A DNA stretch of 64,000 bases from Hyphomicrobiales bacterium. GTDB taxonomy: Bacteria; Pseudomonadota; Alphaproteobacteria; Rhizobiales; MH13. A program made the translations under genes and the position numbers. The stretch spans positions 1 to 64,000 of the forward strand of contig JAEPOK010000003.1 of assembly GCA_017642935.1 (NCBI GenBank). Reading direction: 5' to 3'. Below the pieces are notes generated by a model. That model made no database searches. It was not told where the DNA came from and saw nothing but the letters and a program-made list of their open reading frames with translations. Positions within the stretch are counted from its first letter, which is position 1. Each line of letters starts with the position of its first letter. Of this stretch, positions 55,156-64,000 are shown one piece after another.

Positions 55156-57114
55156 CTACCAGCCGCCGCCGCCTCCGCCGCCGCCACCTCCACCCGATGA
55201 GCCACCCCCGCCGCCCGACGATCCGGACGATTTGGGCATCGAGGATGCGTAGGCCGCGCCGATGGTGGACGCGATGGCTGTTGTTGAAGCAGCGATCGAC
55301 CCTGGGTTAAAGGTGGACCCGCGATAGTAGCCAGGCCGGTAGGATGGGCGATCAGCTGGCGCCATTTTGGCAAGGTGGGATTCCAAGGCTTCAGACCAGG
55401 GTTTTTCGACGCCCAGCGCAATGGCGTAGGGCAGAAAGCGCTCAAACAGCTCCAGCGAGAAATCAGGGGCGTCGACCATGTTCATCCGTTCGGCTTCAGC
55501 AACGGAAAGGTAGAGGCGGAAACCCTCGATCTCCTCCATCAACTTCTGGCCTTCAAGCGTCGGCGCGAACATCAAGATGGCGAAGGTGGCAATGGTGGCG
55601 CCCATGGCGAAGGCGACCAACATCGTCAGCTGCAAAGCCCAACCAGACGCGAACTCACTGGCGGGCGATGTGTGAAAAACGAACATTAGGATGGCAATCA
55701 CGCCGAGCGCCGTCACCGAAAAGGCAAAAGCAGCAAAGCCATGAATCTGTGGTGCGCGTCCGGTGAAGCGCGCATAGGCTTTGGTGAGCGTAAGACCCAC
55801 AATCGCGCCACCAAGGAAGTGGAAGATCACGCCGACAACCAGGACTTCGGTTCCAGGGAAGAGCACCAGGAACAGAAACAGGCTGATGACCGCGATGACC
55901 ACGCCGAGTATCGTGTAGCCAGGATTATGCTTGAAGTATTTGCCGCCGAATTCCTGGCTGATGCTGGCACGAAAGCTCGATGTGGCGCCCATCAACCGGC
56001 GTGCATTGGAGCGGTTGAAGGTCAGCGCATCGTTGGACCCCAAGAGCCCACGCATCAGCGCCCGCTCGCCAGGTGGCAGTTCACCATCGGATGGTGATCC
56101 CGGTTCGTCGGTTCGGCGCACGGTGACGGTGTTGTCCTGCTCGTCGATCGACAGTTTGCCGCGCGTGCCCAGCGACACCAAGGCTGCCATGAAGCTTTTG
56201 CCGGCATTGCCGCCTTTATGGCCGCGGTAATAGACCCAGCTCAACGCCGCCGGCGATAGCCCACGCGGCGGCTCAAAACGCGGGAAAACGACGCCGCGCT
56301 GCGGGTCGCGGCCAACCTTCATCCAGCTTGTCAGCATATAGACGAACACCAGAACCGCGCCGATCAGTATCGCCGCAATACCGGCATTGTCGCGCACGGC
56401 TTTGAACTGTAAGGCGCCACTCGACGGCTCTTCGATCAGGCCTTTCTGGAACGAGACGGCAACGGTCAGCCCTTCGCGTGCCGCCAGCGTGCTGGTGGTT
56501 TCAAAGCGCACCGTGGTCGGGCCGACAATGCTGGCGCGGGCATTGTTCTTGGTCGATCCGAAGCGGCCGGTGAAACTTGCCGTGTTGATGATGTCCGCGC
56601 CAGGCGGCAGTTGGATCGTGGCGACGGCGCGCTCGATGGGAAACGACCAGAAATTGCCGGTGGCGTTCCAATAGACCTCATCGAAATCCTCGAAGAACCC
56701 CATCTGGTGGCGTGATCGATAGATGATCTCATAGGTGTAGACCGCGGGCGGAATCCAGACGTCCGCGCTACCGATGAAAAGGCGTGTCCCGCCTTCGATC
56801 GGCTCTTCATGATGGGGTTCATCGACGCCATCGCGGGTGACCGACATCACCTCAAACGTGGTGCGATCGACCAGACCAGACGGCAGGCGGCGAACCGTGG
56901 GAAAATCGCGGAAGATACCGCGCCTGATCTCGAAACCCTCGGCGCGCACGGTGATGCGTTCGGTGACGATGAAATCGCCGTCGATTTCCACATCGATCAG
57001 CGTCTCATAGGTGAGGATTTCCTCGCGCGCTTCTGCCTGCGCAACGAATCCAGCGGGCGTTATCGCCCAGGCAGCGGCCAAAAGGAGGAAGGCAAGAAAG
57101 CGCATCATGCTCAT
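55156..57114 (-). CDS. DUF2207 membrane protein with Gly-rich tail
   Basis: This is a 652-residue protein. It has a signal peptide (FLAFLLLAAAWAITPAGFV), an extracytoplasmic DUF2207 domain (about 30-230, with IRRGIFRDFPTVRRLPSG and GFFEDFDEVYWNATGNFW), a membrane helix near 240, further helices near 405-515, and a C-terminal low-complexity tail ending in a run of Gly and a Trp. The Gly/Ser tail is typical of this family. It is 39 nt downstream of lemA; LemA and DUF2207 are frequent partners, so a joint envelope role is inferred. Confidence 0.9.
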   Translation of the reverse strand: MSMMRFLAFLLLAAAWAITPAGFVAQAEAREEILTYETLIDVEIDGDFIVTERITVRAEGFEIRRGIFRDFPTVRRLPSGLVDRTTFEVMSVTRDGVDEPHHEEPIEGGTRLFIGSADVWIPPAVYTYEIIYRSRHQMGFFEDFDEVYWNATGNFWSFPIERAVATIQLPPGADIINTASFTGRFGSTKNNARASIVGPTTVRFETTSTLAAREGLTVAVSFQKGLIEEPSSGALQFKAVRDNAGIAAILIGAVLVFVYMLTSWMKVGRDPQRGVVFPRFEPPRGLSPAALSWVYYRGHKGGNAGKSFMAALVSLGTRGKLSIDEQDNTVTVRRTDEPGSPSDGELPPGERALMRGLLGSNDALTFNRSNARRLMGATSSFRASISQEFGGKYFKHNPGYTILGVVIAVISLFLFLVLFPGTEVLVVGVIFHFLGGAIVGLTLTKAYARFTGRAPQIHGFAAFAFSVTALGVIAILMFVFHTSPASEFASGWALQLTMLVAFAMGATIATFAILMFAPTLEGQKLMEEIEGFRLYLSVAEAERMNMVDAPDFSLELFERFLPYAIALGVEKPWSEALESHLAKMAPADRPSYRPGYYRGSTFNPGSIAASTTAIASTIGAAYASSMPKSSGSSGGGGGSSGGGGGGGGGGGW

Positions 57115-57153
57115 ACGTGTCCCATTGCCTTTGCCAATGCCATCACACTGCGG

Positions 57154-57711
57154 CTAACTGAAGGACACCTGCGGCGCGGCGCGGTCCGCCGGGTCTTCCA
57201 GCTCGAAATATTCAGCCTGCTGGAAGCGGAACTGGTTGGCCACCAGGTTGGACGGGAACTGCTCAACCTGCGTGTTGAAGCCGCGCACCGCGCCATTGTA
57301 ATAGCGCCGCGCCAGTTGCAGCTTGTCCTCGGTTTCTTCCAGCGCGTCCTGGAATTCCTTGAAATTGGTCGAGGCCTTGAGGTCCGGATAGGCTTCGGCC
57401 ACCGCCATCAATCGGCCAAGGGCTGCGCCAAGAAGGCTTTCAACACCGGCACGCTCGGCCGGGTGTTCATCACCAACGGCTTGGGCACGGGCGCGCAACG
57501 CGGTGACATTTTCCAGCACCTCTTTTTCGTGGCCCATATAGCCTTTGACCGTCTCCAACAGGTTGGGGATGAGATCGGAGCGGCGCTGAAGCTGGACGGA
57601 TATGCCGGACCAGCCCTCGCGCACCATCTGCCGGCTTTTCACCAGCGCGTTGTAAACCACGATGCCGTAGCCGACGACCGCGATGATGAGCGCAAAGATG
57701 ATCCATTCCAT
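57154..57711 (-). CDS. LemA family protein
   Basis: The 185-residue protein has an N-terminal helix (WIIFALIIAVVGYGIVVYNAL). The LemA coiled helical bundle follows: NALVKSRQMVREGWSGISVQLQRRSDLIPNL in pieces, then LMAVAEAYPDLKASTNFKEFQDAL and ARRYYNGAVRGFNTQVEQFPSN. The length is normal. Function is unclear in the family; it is membrane-bound, with the bundle outside. It lies between glyQ and the DUF2207 gene, 15 nt from glyQ. Confidence 0.95.
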   Translation of the reverse strand: MEWIIFALIIAVVGYGIVVYNALVKSRQMVREGWSGISVQLQRRSDLIPNLLETVKGYMGHEKEVLENVTALRARAQAVGDEHPAERAGVESLLGAALGRLMAVAEAYPDLKASTNFKEFQDALEETEDKLQLARRYYNGAVRGFNTQVEQFPSNLVANQFRFQQAEYFELEDPADRAAPQVSFS

Positions 57712-57726
57712 GGGGCTGTTCCTTCT

Positions 57727-58677
57727 CTAGGCCGCCTTGTCGGGCGCTGTATCAGCGGTGAGCGCGCCGCCGGCACGGGTGTTAAGCCAGGCCGCGCCGC
57801 AGGCTTTGGCCAGTTCGCGCACCTTAAGAATGTAGGACTGGCGTTCTGTAACGGAGATCACACCACGCGCATCGAGCAGGTTGAAAATGTGGCTCGCCTT
57901 GATGCACTGATCGTAGGCTGGCAGCACGATGGTGTTGGCGCCGTCACCGTCCGGCGATCCCGCCGCGAGGATGGCGCGGCATTCGGCTTCGGCCTCCTCA
58001 AAATGCTTGAAAAGCGCGGCGGTGTTGGCGACTTCAAAATTGTAGCGGGAATACTCCTCCTCGGCCTGCAAGAAGACGTCGCCATAGGTGACCTTGTCGG
58101 CGCCTTCGCGGCCATTGAAGTTGAGGTCGTAGACGTTTTCTACGCCCTGGACGTACATGGCGATGCGCTCAAGACCGTAGGTCAGTTCGCCGGAGACCGG
58201 GTTGCACTCTTGGCCGCAGACCTGCTGGAAATAGGTGAATTGCGAAACCTCCATGCCGTCGCACCAGCATTCCCAACCCAGACCCCACGCGCCCAGCGTC
58301 GGGCTTTCCCAGTCGTCCTCGACGAAACGGATGTCATGCGTCGCGCTGTCGAGCCCGATGGCTGCAAGCGAACGCAGGTACAGATCCTGCAGATCCGGCG
58401 GGCTCGGCTTCAGGATCACCTGATACTGGTAGTAATGCTGTAGACGATTGGGGTTTTCGCCGTAACGGCCATCCTTCGGGCGACGCGAAGGCTGCACATA
58501 GGCGGCCTTCCAGGGCAGCGGCCCCAGCGCGCGCAGTGTGGTGGCGGGATGGAAGGTGCCGGCACCCATCTCCATGTCGTAGGGCTGAAGGATCGCGCAC
58601 CCCTGGTCGGCCCAGAACTGCTGCAAGGTCAGGATCAGCCCCTGAAAGGAGCGTTTGGGATCATTGTGGGAGGACAT
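57727..58677 (-). CDS. glyQ: Glycine--tRNA ligase alpha subunit
   Basis: The 316-residue class II synthetase subunit carries the catalytic core for glycyl-adenylate formation. It has [19 protein letters not shown], the motif [40 protein letters not shown] and VEVSQF-type residues in [15 protein letters not shown]. It heads glyQ - lemA - DUF2207 - VOC - glyS. The usual tight glyQS pair is thus split by three genes here. Confidence 0.97.
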   Translation of the reverse strand: MSSHNDPKRSFQGLILTLQQFWADQGCAILQPYDMEMGAGTFHPATTLRALGPLPWKAAYVQPSRRPKDGRYGENPNRLQHYYQYQVILKPSPPDLQDLYLRSLAAIGLDSATHDIRFVEDDWESPTLGAWGLGWECWCDGMEVSQFTYFQQVCGQECNPVSGELTYGLERIAMYVQGVENVYDLNFNGREGADKVTYGDVFLQAEEEYSRYNFEVANTAALFKHFEEAEAECRAILAAGSPDGDGANTIVLPAYDQCIKASHIFNLLDARGVISVTERQSYILKVRELAKACGAAWLNTRAGGALTADTAPDKAA

Positions 58678-58758
58678 AAGGCCGCCTGCAAAAACATCAG
58701 AAAAATCTGACTATCTCGTAGGCAGGTGGGTTTACCGGGTCAAGCACGGAGACCATAG

Positions 58759-58794
58759 AGGCGTCGTCCTGTGCCTGTCACGGGGATGACGCCT
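58759..58794. repeat. Intergenic palindrome upstream of glyQ
   Basis: AGGCGTC (58759-58765) pairs with GACGCCT (58788-58794), and TCC/GGA continue the stem. The loop TGTGCCTGTCACGG matches the TGTGCTTGTCACAGG part of the 52.46-kb repeat with few changes, so both belong to one family. Confidence 0.6.
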
Positions 58795-58803
58795 CATGTC
58801 GCA

Positions 58804-58995
58804 CTAACTGTCGTCAGCGGGGCGGTACGTGCCCGTGGCTTCGTCCTTCTCAAGCCGCTGGGCGGCTTTGCGCTCACGAGGCGCCGAACGTTGGGCTTCC
58901 AGGTTCTGATTGACGCGCTTCCACTCGCGGCGGGCGACGCGGAACACGACCAAGCCACCAAGGGCGATAACAGCGGCACCCAAAAGCGTTGGCAT
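58804..58995 (-). CDS. Small membrane protein upstream of glyQ
   Basis: The 63-residue protein has one N-terminal helix (LLGAAVIALGGLVVFRVA) and a charged C-terminal part (RREWKRVNQNLEAQRSAPRE) ending in an Asp/Ser tail. A similar small gene between sohB and glyQ is, as I recall, usual in rhizobia. Function is unknown. Confidence 0.65.
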   Translation of the reverse strand: MPTLLGAAVIALGGLVVFRVARREWKRVNQNLEAQRSAPRERKAAQRLEKDEATGTYRPADDS

Positions 58996-59016
58996 ATTGT
59001 CCCCTCCCTTATGATC

Positions 59017-59877
59017 CTACAGCCCGAAACGCTGCCAGTGAACGCGCTCTTCGATGCTTGAGAGCAATCCGTCCACCAAACCGTCGGCTAGCACACTCGG
59101 GTTGGCGCCAAAGGCCGGAGCCTGACTGCGAAAAAGGCCGAACAGACCACGCTTTTGCATCGGAATGCCGACCAACTTCACCTTGTCACCAAAGCGGGCC
59201 TTCATGGCTTGGTCAAGATTTTCGACGCGGTCGGCCAGGCCCAGCTCCACTGCCTTGCCGCCAGCCCAAAACTCGCCGGTGAAGAGGCTTGTGTTTTCCG
59301 CATCGATGCGGCCCTCACGTCGGGTTTTGACGAGGCCGACGAAACCGTCGTGAATGTCCTTCTGAATGGCCTTCAGCCGCTTGATATCGTCAGCTTTTTC
59401 CGGGCTGAACGGATCAAGAGCCAGCTTTTTCTCGCCGGCCGTGTAGACGCGGCGCTCTACTCCCCAGCGTTCGATGACACGGTCGAGACCGAAGCCAGCG
59501 GATATGACGCCGATGGAGCCAAGGATCGAGCTTTCATCGCAGAGGATTTCATCGCCCGCGCAGGCAAGCATGTAACCGCCGGAGGCACCGACATCTTCGA
59601 CAAAGACCACGACCTCTTTTTCTTTTTCCGCCGCCAGCTTGCGAATGCGATCATGAATGAGCCGCGACTGCACTGGCGAGCCGCCGGGCGAGTTGATCGA
59701 AATGGCAACCACCGGGCCATCAAAGGAGAAGAGTTTCTTGAGCGGTCCGGCGGCGGATGCCAGCGTCAATCCGCGCGAGAACCGGCCCGTTTCTCCCCCG
59801 ATCACGCCGGTGAGACGCAGGACAGGGACGAGCGGGGTTTTCGAACGCAGGGCTTTAGGAAGGAAACGGCGGAACAT
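59017..59877 (-). CDS. S49 family serine peptidase (SohB/SppA type)
   Basis: This 286-residue protease has the ClpP-like fold. Its catalytic Ser is in EDVGASGGYMLACAGDEI, preceded by ISINSPGGSPVQSRLIHDRI. ESSILGSIGVISAGFGL and a putative Lys region (TGEFWAGGKAVELGLADRV) follow. Members cut signal peptides or membrane proteins. No long transmembrane anchor is seen at the N-terminus. It belongs to the conserved minus-strand block DUF2007 - trmN6-like - sohB. Confidence 0.92.
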   Translation of the reverse strand: MFRRFLPKALRSKTPLVPVLRLTGVIGGETGRFSRGLTLASAAGPLKKLFSFDGPVVAISINSPGGSPVQSRLIHDRIRKLAAEKEKEVVVFVEDVGASGGYMLACAGDEILCDESSILGSIGVISAGFGLDRVIERWGVERRVYTAGEKKLALDPFSPEKADDIKRLKAIQKDIHDGFVGLVKTRREGRIDAENTSLFTGEFWAGGKAVELGLADRVENLDQAMKARFGDKVKLVGIPMQKRGLFGLFRSQAPAFGANPSVLADGLVDGLLSSIEERVHWQRFGL

Positions 59878-59894
59878 GAAGAGCCTTTGTGTTG

Positions 59895-60716
59895 CTATCT
59901 GCGTTCCACATGGTGCGAGGAACCGGCTGGCGCAAGAGTTTCGCCATTTGGCGCATCGCCCTTAAGCGCGATGCTCGCCGTCCCATCCAGGATCGCACGC
60001 GCCTCAGCAGTGTAGCTGCCATCCTCGTTATGCACCACCAGCCCAGGCAGGAGGCGTGGCGGTGTCTTGCGACCCTTGATGGCGCGGATCAACACGCGCT
60101 CTGCCGGCACGCCGCTACGCGGGTGAAGGCCGAGGACCGAAACCGCGCCGAACCGGCCCTTAAACGCCGCCAAGACGTCCATCAGACCATCGGCGGCGAA
60201 GATCAGAGTCAGCGATCCACCGGGCTTCAAGACGCTGGCGGCGGTGCGCATCCAACCGTCCAGATCGCTGTCGCTGACGACATGGGCGGTCTCTTTGGCC
60301 GGGTTGGAGCGCACGTGTCCCGCCCTGCGATAGGGCGGGTTGGACAGAACATGGTCGAAAGCAGCGCGCTGCAACCCGCAGGCGATGCGCTTGGGTTCAG
60401 CGCTCAGAAGATCAACCTCCAACACCTTCATGCGCGCCGCGAGGGTTGGATTGCGCTCCAGCGATTTGGCGCAGCAAGCGAGCATCTGCTGGTCGCGCTC
60501 GGCCAGGGCAATCTCGGCCTCGGGGTTCAAATGGCTCGCCATTAGTCCGACGGCGCCAGCGCCAGCACCCATATCCAAGATGCGACCAGAGGCGCCGCGC
60601 AATGTCGCCGCCAGAAACACAGCGTCCGAGCCGGAGCGATGCGCGTCTGTTGCCGGCTGCACCAGCATCACCTGGCCGCCAAGAAACGCATCGGTTGTCG
60701 TTGGAAATTCTGCCAC
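59895..60716 (-). CDS. TrmN6-like tRNA (adenine-N6)-methyltransferase
   Basis: The 273-residue protein is a class I SAM methyltransferase. Motif I is ILDMGAGAGAVGLMA, and the N6-adenine motif NPPY is in HVLSNPPYRRAGHV. It starts GGQVMLVQPATDAHRSGSDAVFLAA, typical of YfiC/TrmN6, which modifies A37 of tRNA1(Val). The exact target in this organism is inferred. It lies 3 nt after the DUF2007 gene. Confidence 0.88.
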   Translation of the reverse strand: MAEFPTTTDAFLGGQVMLVQPATDAHRSGSDAVFLAATLRGASGRILDMGAGAGAVGLMASHLNPEAEIALAERDQQMLACCAKSLERNPTLAARMKVLEVDLLSAEPKRIACGLQRAAFDHVLSNPPYRRAGHVRSNPAKETAHVVSDSDLDGWMRTAASVLKPGGSLTLIFAADGLMDVLAAFKGRFGAVSVLGLHPRSGVPAERVLIRAIKGRKTPPRLLPGLVVHNEDGSYTAEARAILDGTASIALKGDAPNGETLAPAGSSHHVERR

Positions 60717-60719
60717 CGT

Positions 60720-60932
60720 TCAGACCGGCATGATGCCTGCTTCGGTCAGCACGCGTTCAGCCTGCGCCTTGCTGTCGGCATCGACCATCACCCGGCGCGG
60801 CAGAACGCCGATCGAGCCTTCCAGGATCGACATATGCTCGTCAGCGATGAAGTAGACGATGTCGAACTCCTTCAGCACCGCCTCGGTGGCGGAAATCAAC
60901 ACCATGTCGTTGGTTCGGAAAAGTTCGATCAT
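60720..60932 (-). CDS. DUF2007 domain protein
   Basis: The 70-residue protein reads MIELFRTNDMVLISATEAVL, FDIVYFIADEHMSILEGSIGVLP and RRVMVDADSKAQAERVL. This is DUF2007, a small GlnB-like fold thought to be a signal-transducing or regulatory domain. It heads the minus-strand block and diverges from ispB across 222 nt. Confidence 0.9.
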   Translation of the reverse strand: MIELFRTNDMVLISATEAVLKEFDIVYFIADEHMSILEGSIGVLPRRVMVDADSKAQAERVLTEAGIMPV

Positions 60933-61154
60933 CGGCTGTCCCCTTGGTCCCTTTCACCTGACGCTATTTGATGGCCAAGACAAGTCCCTGGGCGGTCGTC
61001 GGCCAAAGCCGATGGGGGCGTGACCGTTTGCCGGACTGTTCAAGCGCGCCGAGCTGTGCTTTGCACGGGCTCTCATTGCGGGGTGCGCCGGTCGATGACC
61101 CGCGATTCCCCTCTCCTCTTCCGGCCAGATGGCCAAACTTAAGGTGTTTGCGTG

Positions 61155-62195
61155 ATGGGTGTTGTCGTCCCGCTGGAGCAAGATCAATCGAAAAGCGCTG
61201 GTGGGCCGGCCGGTGGGCAGGCCAATCTCGACCGGGTGATGGCGCTTTCCGGTCCGTCGATGCAGGACGTCAACACGATGATCCTGTCGCGCACCGGGTC
61301 CGACGTGAGGATGATCCCGGAAGTCGCGCAGCATCTGATCGATTCCGGTGGCAAACGCCTGCGTCCAATATTGACGCTGCTTTGCGCGGAAATGTTCGGC
61401 TACAAGGGCTATGGTCATGTGAAACTTGCCGCGTCCGTTGAGTTCATGCACACCGCCACGCTTCTTCACGATGATGTGGTCGATGAAAGCGACATGCGCC
61501 GGGGCAAACCGGCCGCGCGGATGCTCTGGGGCAATCAGGCGAGCGTCCTCGTCGGCGACTTTCTGCTCGGCCAGGCCTTCCAGATGATGGTGGAAGTCGG
61601 CTCGATGGACGCGCTGGACGTGCTTTCCAAAGCCTCGGCAATCATTGCCGAAGGCGAAGTGCTTCAGCTCACGACCGCCAAGAACACCAACACCACCGAA
61701 GACGATTATCTGCAGGTCATCCGCGCCAAAACAGCCGCACTGTTCTCGGCAGCCTGCGAAGTTGGGCCGATTGTCGCCGGTTTGGGCGAGGTGGAAAGGG
61801 CGGCGCTGCGCTCCTATGGCATGAATCTGGGTCTCGCCTTCCAACTGGTTGACGACGCGCTCGACTATGGCGGGTCGGCCAAGGACCTCGGCAAGGACAT
61901 TGGCGATGATTTCCGTGAGCGCAAAGTCACGCTGCCGGTTATCCTCGCCTACCGCCGCTCGGAAGGTGATGAGAAAGCGTTTTGGGATCGGGTGATCGTT
62001 GCCGGTGACCAGAACGATGGCGATCTGGAACGTGGGATCACTTTGGTGAAACAGCGCCAAGGTCTTGCCGACACGATCAGCCGGGCACAGCATTATGGCG
62101 CCGTGGCAGCCGACGCGCTCGATGGGCTACCGGCGAGCCCACAAAAGGACGCTCTGCTGGATGCCGTGGCGTTCTGCATCGACCGCGTGACCTAG
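61155..62195 (+). CDS. ispB: Polyprenyl diphosphate synthase (octaprenyl/decaprenyl type)
   Basis: The 346-residue trans-prenyltransferase elongates isoprenoid chains for the ubiquinone tail. The first Asp-rich motif is LLHDDVVDESDMRRG, the second is LVDDALDYGG, and KRLRPILTLL binds the diphosphate. Product length (C40 or C50) cannot be set by eye. ATG 61155 was preferred over GTG 61152. It uses precursors made by Dxs, encoded at 27.7 kb. Confidence 0.93.
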   Translation: MGVVVPLEQDQSKSAGGPAGGQANLDRVMALSGPSMQDVNTMILSRTGSDVRMIPEVAQHLIDSGGKRLRPILTLLCAEMFGYKGYGHVKLAASVEFMHTATLLHDDVVDESDMRRGKPAARMLWGNQASVLVGDFLLGQAFQMMVEVGSMDALDVLSKASAIIAEGEVLQLTTAKNTNTTEDDYLQVIRAKTAALFSAACEVGPIVAGLGEVERAALRSYGMNLGLAFQLVDDALDYGGSAKDLGKDIGDDFRERKVTLPVILAYRRSEGDEKAFWDRVIVAGDQNDGDLERGITLVKQRQGLADTISRAQHYGAVAADALDGLPASPQKDALLDAVAFCIDRVT

Positions 62196-62358
62196 ACCAG
62201 CAAGGTTTCTGGGCACAACGGCTCGACTTTAACCGTTCCATCCAATGGACCATGGACCGAAGGACCCGGTGGCGTTAGGGCTTAGGCCCTGATATTGCAC
62301 CGCACACAGATCAGGCTCACCTAACCCACCCACTGCCCGCCAAGGGACGTTGACCATC

Positions 62359-64000
62359 ATGAATGCATCCACCGCATCTGCTGCCGTTTTGACCGAAACC
62401 GCGCATCCAGACACGGCTCACGCATGGGTCTATTCGTTCGGTGGCGGCAGCGCGGACGGCGAAGCGTCCATGCGCAACCTGCTCGGCGGCAAGGGCGCCA
62501 ATCTGGCCGAGATGAGCCGCATTGGCCTGCCGGTGCCTCCTGGGTTCACGATCACCACCGAGGTGTGCACGCATTTTTATGCCAATGAGCGAACCTATCC
62601 CGATGGTCTGATGGATCAGATCGATGGCGCGCTCGCCAAGATCGCGTCGATCACCGGCAAGACCTTCGGCTCGAACGATAATCCGCTGCTCCTGTCCGTG
62701 CGGTCCGGCGCGCGTGTCTCCATGCCCGGCATGATGGACACGGTGCTCAATCTCGGCCTCAACGACGTCACCGTCGAGGCGTTGGCACGTTTGTCGGGCG
62801 ATGAGCGCTTTGCCTGCGACAGCTATCGCCGGTTCATCCAGATGTATGGCGATGTGGTCATGGGTGTCGATCATGAGCTGTTCGAAGACGCGCTCGGCGC
62901 CGCCAAGGATACGCGCGGGGTTGAACTCGACACGGATCTGACCGCCGATGATTGGCGCGACCTGATCAAGCAGTTCAAGGCCATCATCGAAGAGGATGCC
63001 GGCGAGGCTTTCCCGCAGGACCCGTTCGATCAGTTGCACGGCGCGGTCGGCGCGGTGTTCAAAAGCTGGATGGTGCCGCGCGCCATTACCTACCGCATGC
63101 TGCACGACTATCCCGAAACCTGGGGCACGGCGGTCAATGTGCAGGCGATGGTGTTCGGCAATATGGGCGAGCGCTCGGCAACCGGTGTGGCCTTCACGCG
63201 CAACCCATCTACGGGCGAAAAAGCGCTTTACGGCGAGTATCTCATCAATGCGCAGGGCGAGGACGTCGTCGCCGGTATTCGAACGCCACGGCCTTTGACC
63301 AAAAGGGCGCGTGAGGAGGCTGATGTGGCCTCGCCATCGCTGGAAGAGGCGATGCCCGCCGCGTTTGAGGAATTCACCAAATATTGCGATGTGCTCGAAG
63401 CGCATTACCACGACATGCAGGACATGGAGTTCACTGTCGAAAACGGGACGCTCTGGATGCTGCAAACCCGCAGCGGCAAGCGCACCACCAAGGCGGCGAT
63501 GAAGATTGCCGTCGACATGGTGGCCGAAGGTCTGATCACCTCCGATGAGGCGCTCATGCGGCTTGATCCGGCGGCCATCGATCAGTTGTTGCACCCGACC
63601 ATCGACGAGAACGCCGAACGCCAGATCATTGCGCGCGGACTTCCGGCCTCGCCCGGCGCAGCGACCGGCGAAATCGTGCTGACCTCGGCGGCGGCTGAAG
63701 AAGCGGCGGCCGCTGGCCGCGATTGCATTCTGGTGCGGGTGGAAACCAGCCCCGAAGACATTCACGGCATGCACGCCGCCAAGGGCATTTTGACCGCGCG
63801 TGGCGGCATGACCAGCCACGCCGCCGTGGTGGCGCGCGGCATGGGCACGCCCTGCGTGTCCGGCGCAGGTAGCTTACGCATCAACAATGATACCGGCGTC
63901 ATTTCCTCCGGTCCGACCAAGCTGAAGGCTGGCGACACCATCACGATCGATGGCGCGACCGGCGAGGTGATGCTTGGCGCAGTGGCGATGCAAGAGCCGG
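62359..64000 (+). CDS. ppdK: Pyruvate, phosphate dikinase (5' part, cut by window end)
   Basis: The first 547 residues are present of a protein normally near 890. The enzyme interconverts pyruvate, ATP and Pi with PEP, AMP and PPi. The nucleotide-binding domain starts WVYSFGGGSADG, LLGGKGANLAEMSRIGLPVP. VRSGARVSMPGMMDTVLNLG and ERSATGVAFTRNP follow. The phospho-His swivel domain has GGMTSHAAVVARGMGTPCVSG, with the catalytic His. The C-terminal PEP-binding barrel lies beyond the window. ATG 62359 follows AGGGA eleven bases upstream. Confidence 0.96.
   Translation, partial: MNASTASAAVLTETAHPDTAHAWVYSFGGGSADGEASMRNLLGGKGANLAEMSRIGLPVPPGFTITTEVCTHFYANERTYPDGLMDQIDGALAKIASITGKTFGSNDNPLLLSVRSGARVSMPGMMDTVLNLGLNDVTVEALARLSGDERFACDSYRRFIQMYGDVVMGVDHELFEDALGAAKDTRGVELDTDLTADDWRDLIKQFKAIIEEDAGEAFPQDPFDQLHGAVGAVFKSWMVPRAITYRMLHDYPETWGTAVNVQAMVFGNMGERSATGVAFTRNPSTGEKALYGEYLINAQGEDVVAGIRTPRPLTKRAREEADVASPSLEEAMPAAFEEFTKYCDVLEAHYHDMQDMEFTVENGTLWMLQTRSGKRTTKAAMKIAVDMVAEGLITSDEALMRLDPAAIDQLLHPTIDENAERQIIARGLPASPGAATGEIVLTSAAAEEAAAAGRDCILVRVETSPEDIHGMHAAKGILTARGGMTSHAAVVARGMGTPCVSGAGSLRINNDTGVISSGPTKLKAGDTITIDGATGEVMLGAVAMQEP

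Noticed and set aside
56809-58443. 544-residue plus-strand frame antisense to DUF2207, lemA and glyQ
   Set aside because: It crosses three real genes and has no domain-like pattern.
60954-63819. Long minus-strand frames (379 and 500 residues) antisense to ispB and ppdK
   Set aside because: Codon-bias shadows; the plus-strand genes are certain.

Overview
The window is a piece of an alphaproteobacterial chromosome, most likely from the order Hyphomicrobiales (Rhizobiales). Several things point there: C4-pathway 5-aminolevulinate synthase, a NadQ-type NAD regulator next to nadABC, a TIGR02301 protein, and the block ispB / DUF2007 / TrmN6-like / SohB / glyQ / glyS / ppdK. The DNA is GC-rich and densely coding, with many TGATG or 4-8 nt overlaps. 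Genus cannot be set from the sequence alone.

Layout. (1) 1-3525 is accessory DNA: a DUF3489 - DUF2924 - large serine recombinase cassette with overlapping frames, then three 18-bp repeats spaced exactly 41 bp, then a tRNA-Gln whose 3' end faces this block. (2) 3.7-9.4 kb holds an orphan phage/GTA-type DUF2793 protein, two small conserved proteins, a dihydroorotase, a two-PRC-barrel exported protein, Sua5 and tRNA-Pro(CGG). (3) 9.6-18.8 kb holds a desaturase, a CPA2 antiporter, hemA with a candidate Irr (ICE) box, an unrecognised overlapping three-gene unit, an SGNH hydrolase, BioY, an MBL-fold hydrolase and a DUF1499 protein. (4) 19.0-29.6 kb holds pdxH, an outer-membrane lipoprotein, a DnaJ-type protein, a bacteriophytochrome HWE kinase fused to a receiver, a deacetylase-family protein, xseB, a pirin and dxs. 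(5) 29.6-34.1 kb holds an MFS permease, a copper/cytochrome-oxidase assembly operon (DUF2946-like, PCuAC, SCO) and a methyltransferase. (6) 34.1-43.9 kb is centred on NAD: nadA-nadB-nadC with two matching candidate operators, an OFA-like MFS permease and an AcuI-like reductase, then an HD hydrolase - phosphatase - NadQ gene run and YgfZ. (7) 44-52.4 kb holds a DUF3179 protein, an SRAP peptidase, a GlcD-type FAD oxidase, fabI, a histidine phosphatase, aroC and ribB. (8) 52.6-64 kb is glyS-VOC-DUF2207-lemA-glyQ, a small membrane protein, SohB, a TrmN6-like methyltransferase and DUF2007 on the minus strand, then ispB and the first 547 residues of ppdK on the plus strand, cut by the window end.

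How it fits together. Most of the window is core metabolism (pyrimidine, heme, B6, isoprenoid/quinone, NAD, fatty acid, chorismate, riboflavin, glycyl-tRNA). The NAD genes look like one regulatory circuit: a NadQ-type regulator is encoded 3 kb from nadABC, and two TGCTC-N4-TGAG sites sit upstream of nadA. The least explained material is the left accessory edge, the 14.0-15.5 kb gene trio, and a family of intergenic palindromes at 46.5, 52.5 and 58.8 kb. I found no CRISPR array, no rRNA and no riboswitch that I could recognise.
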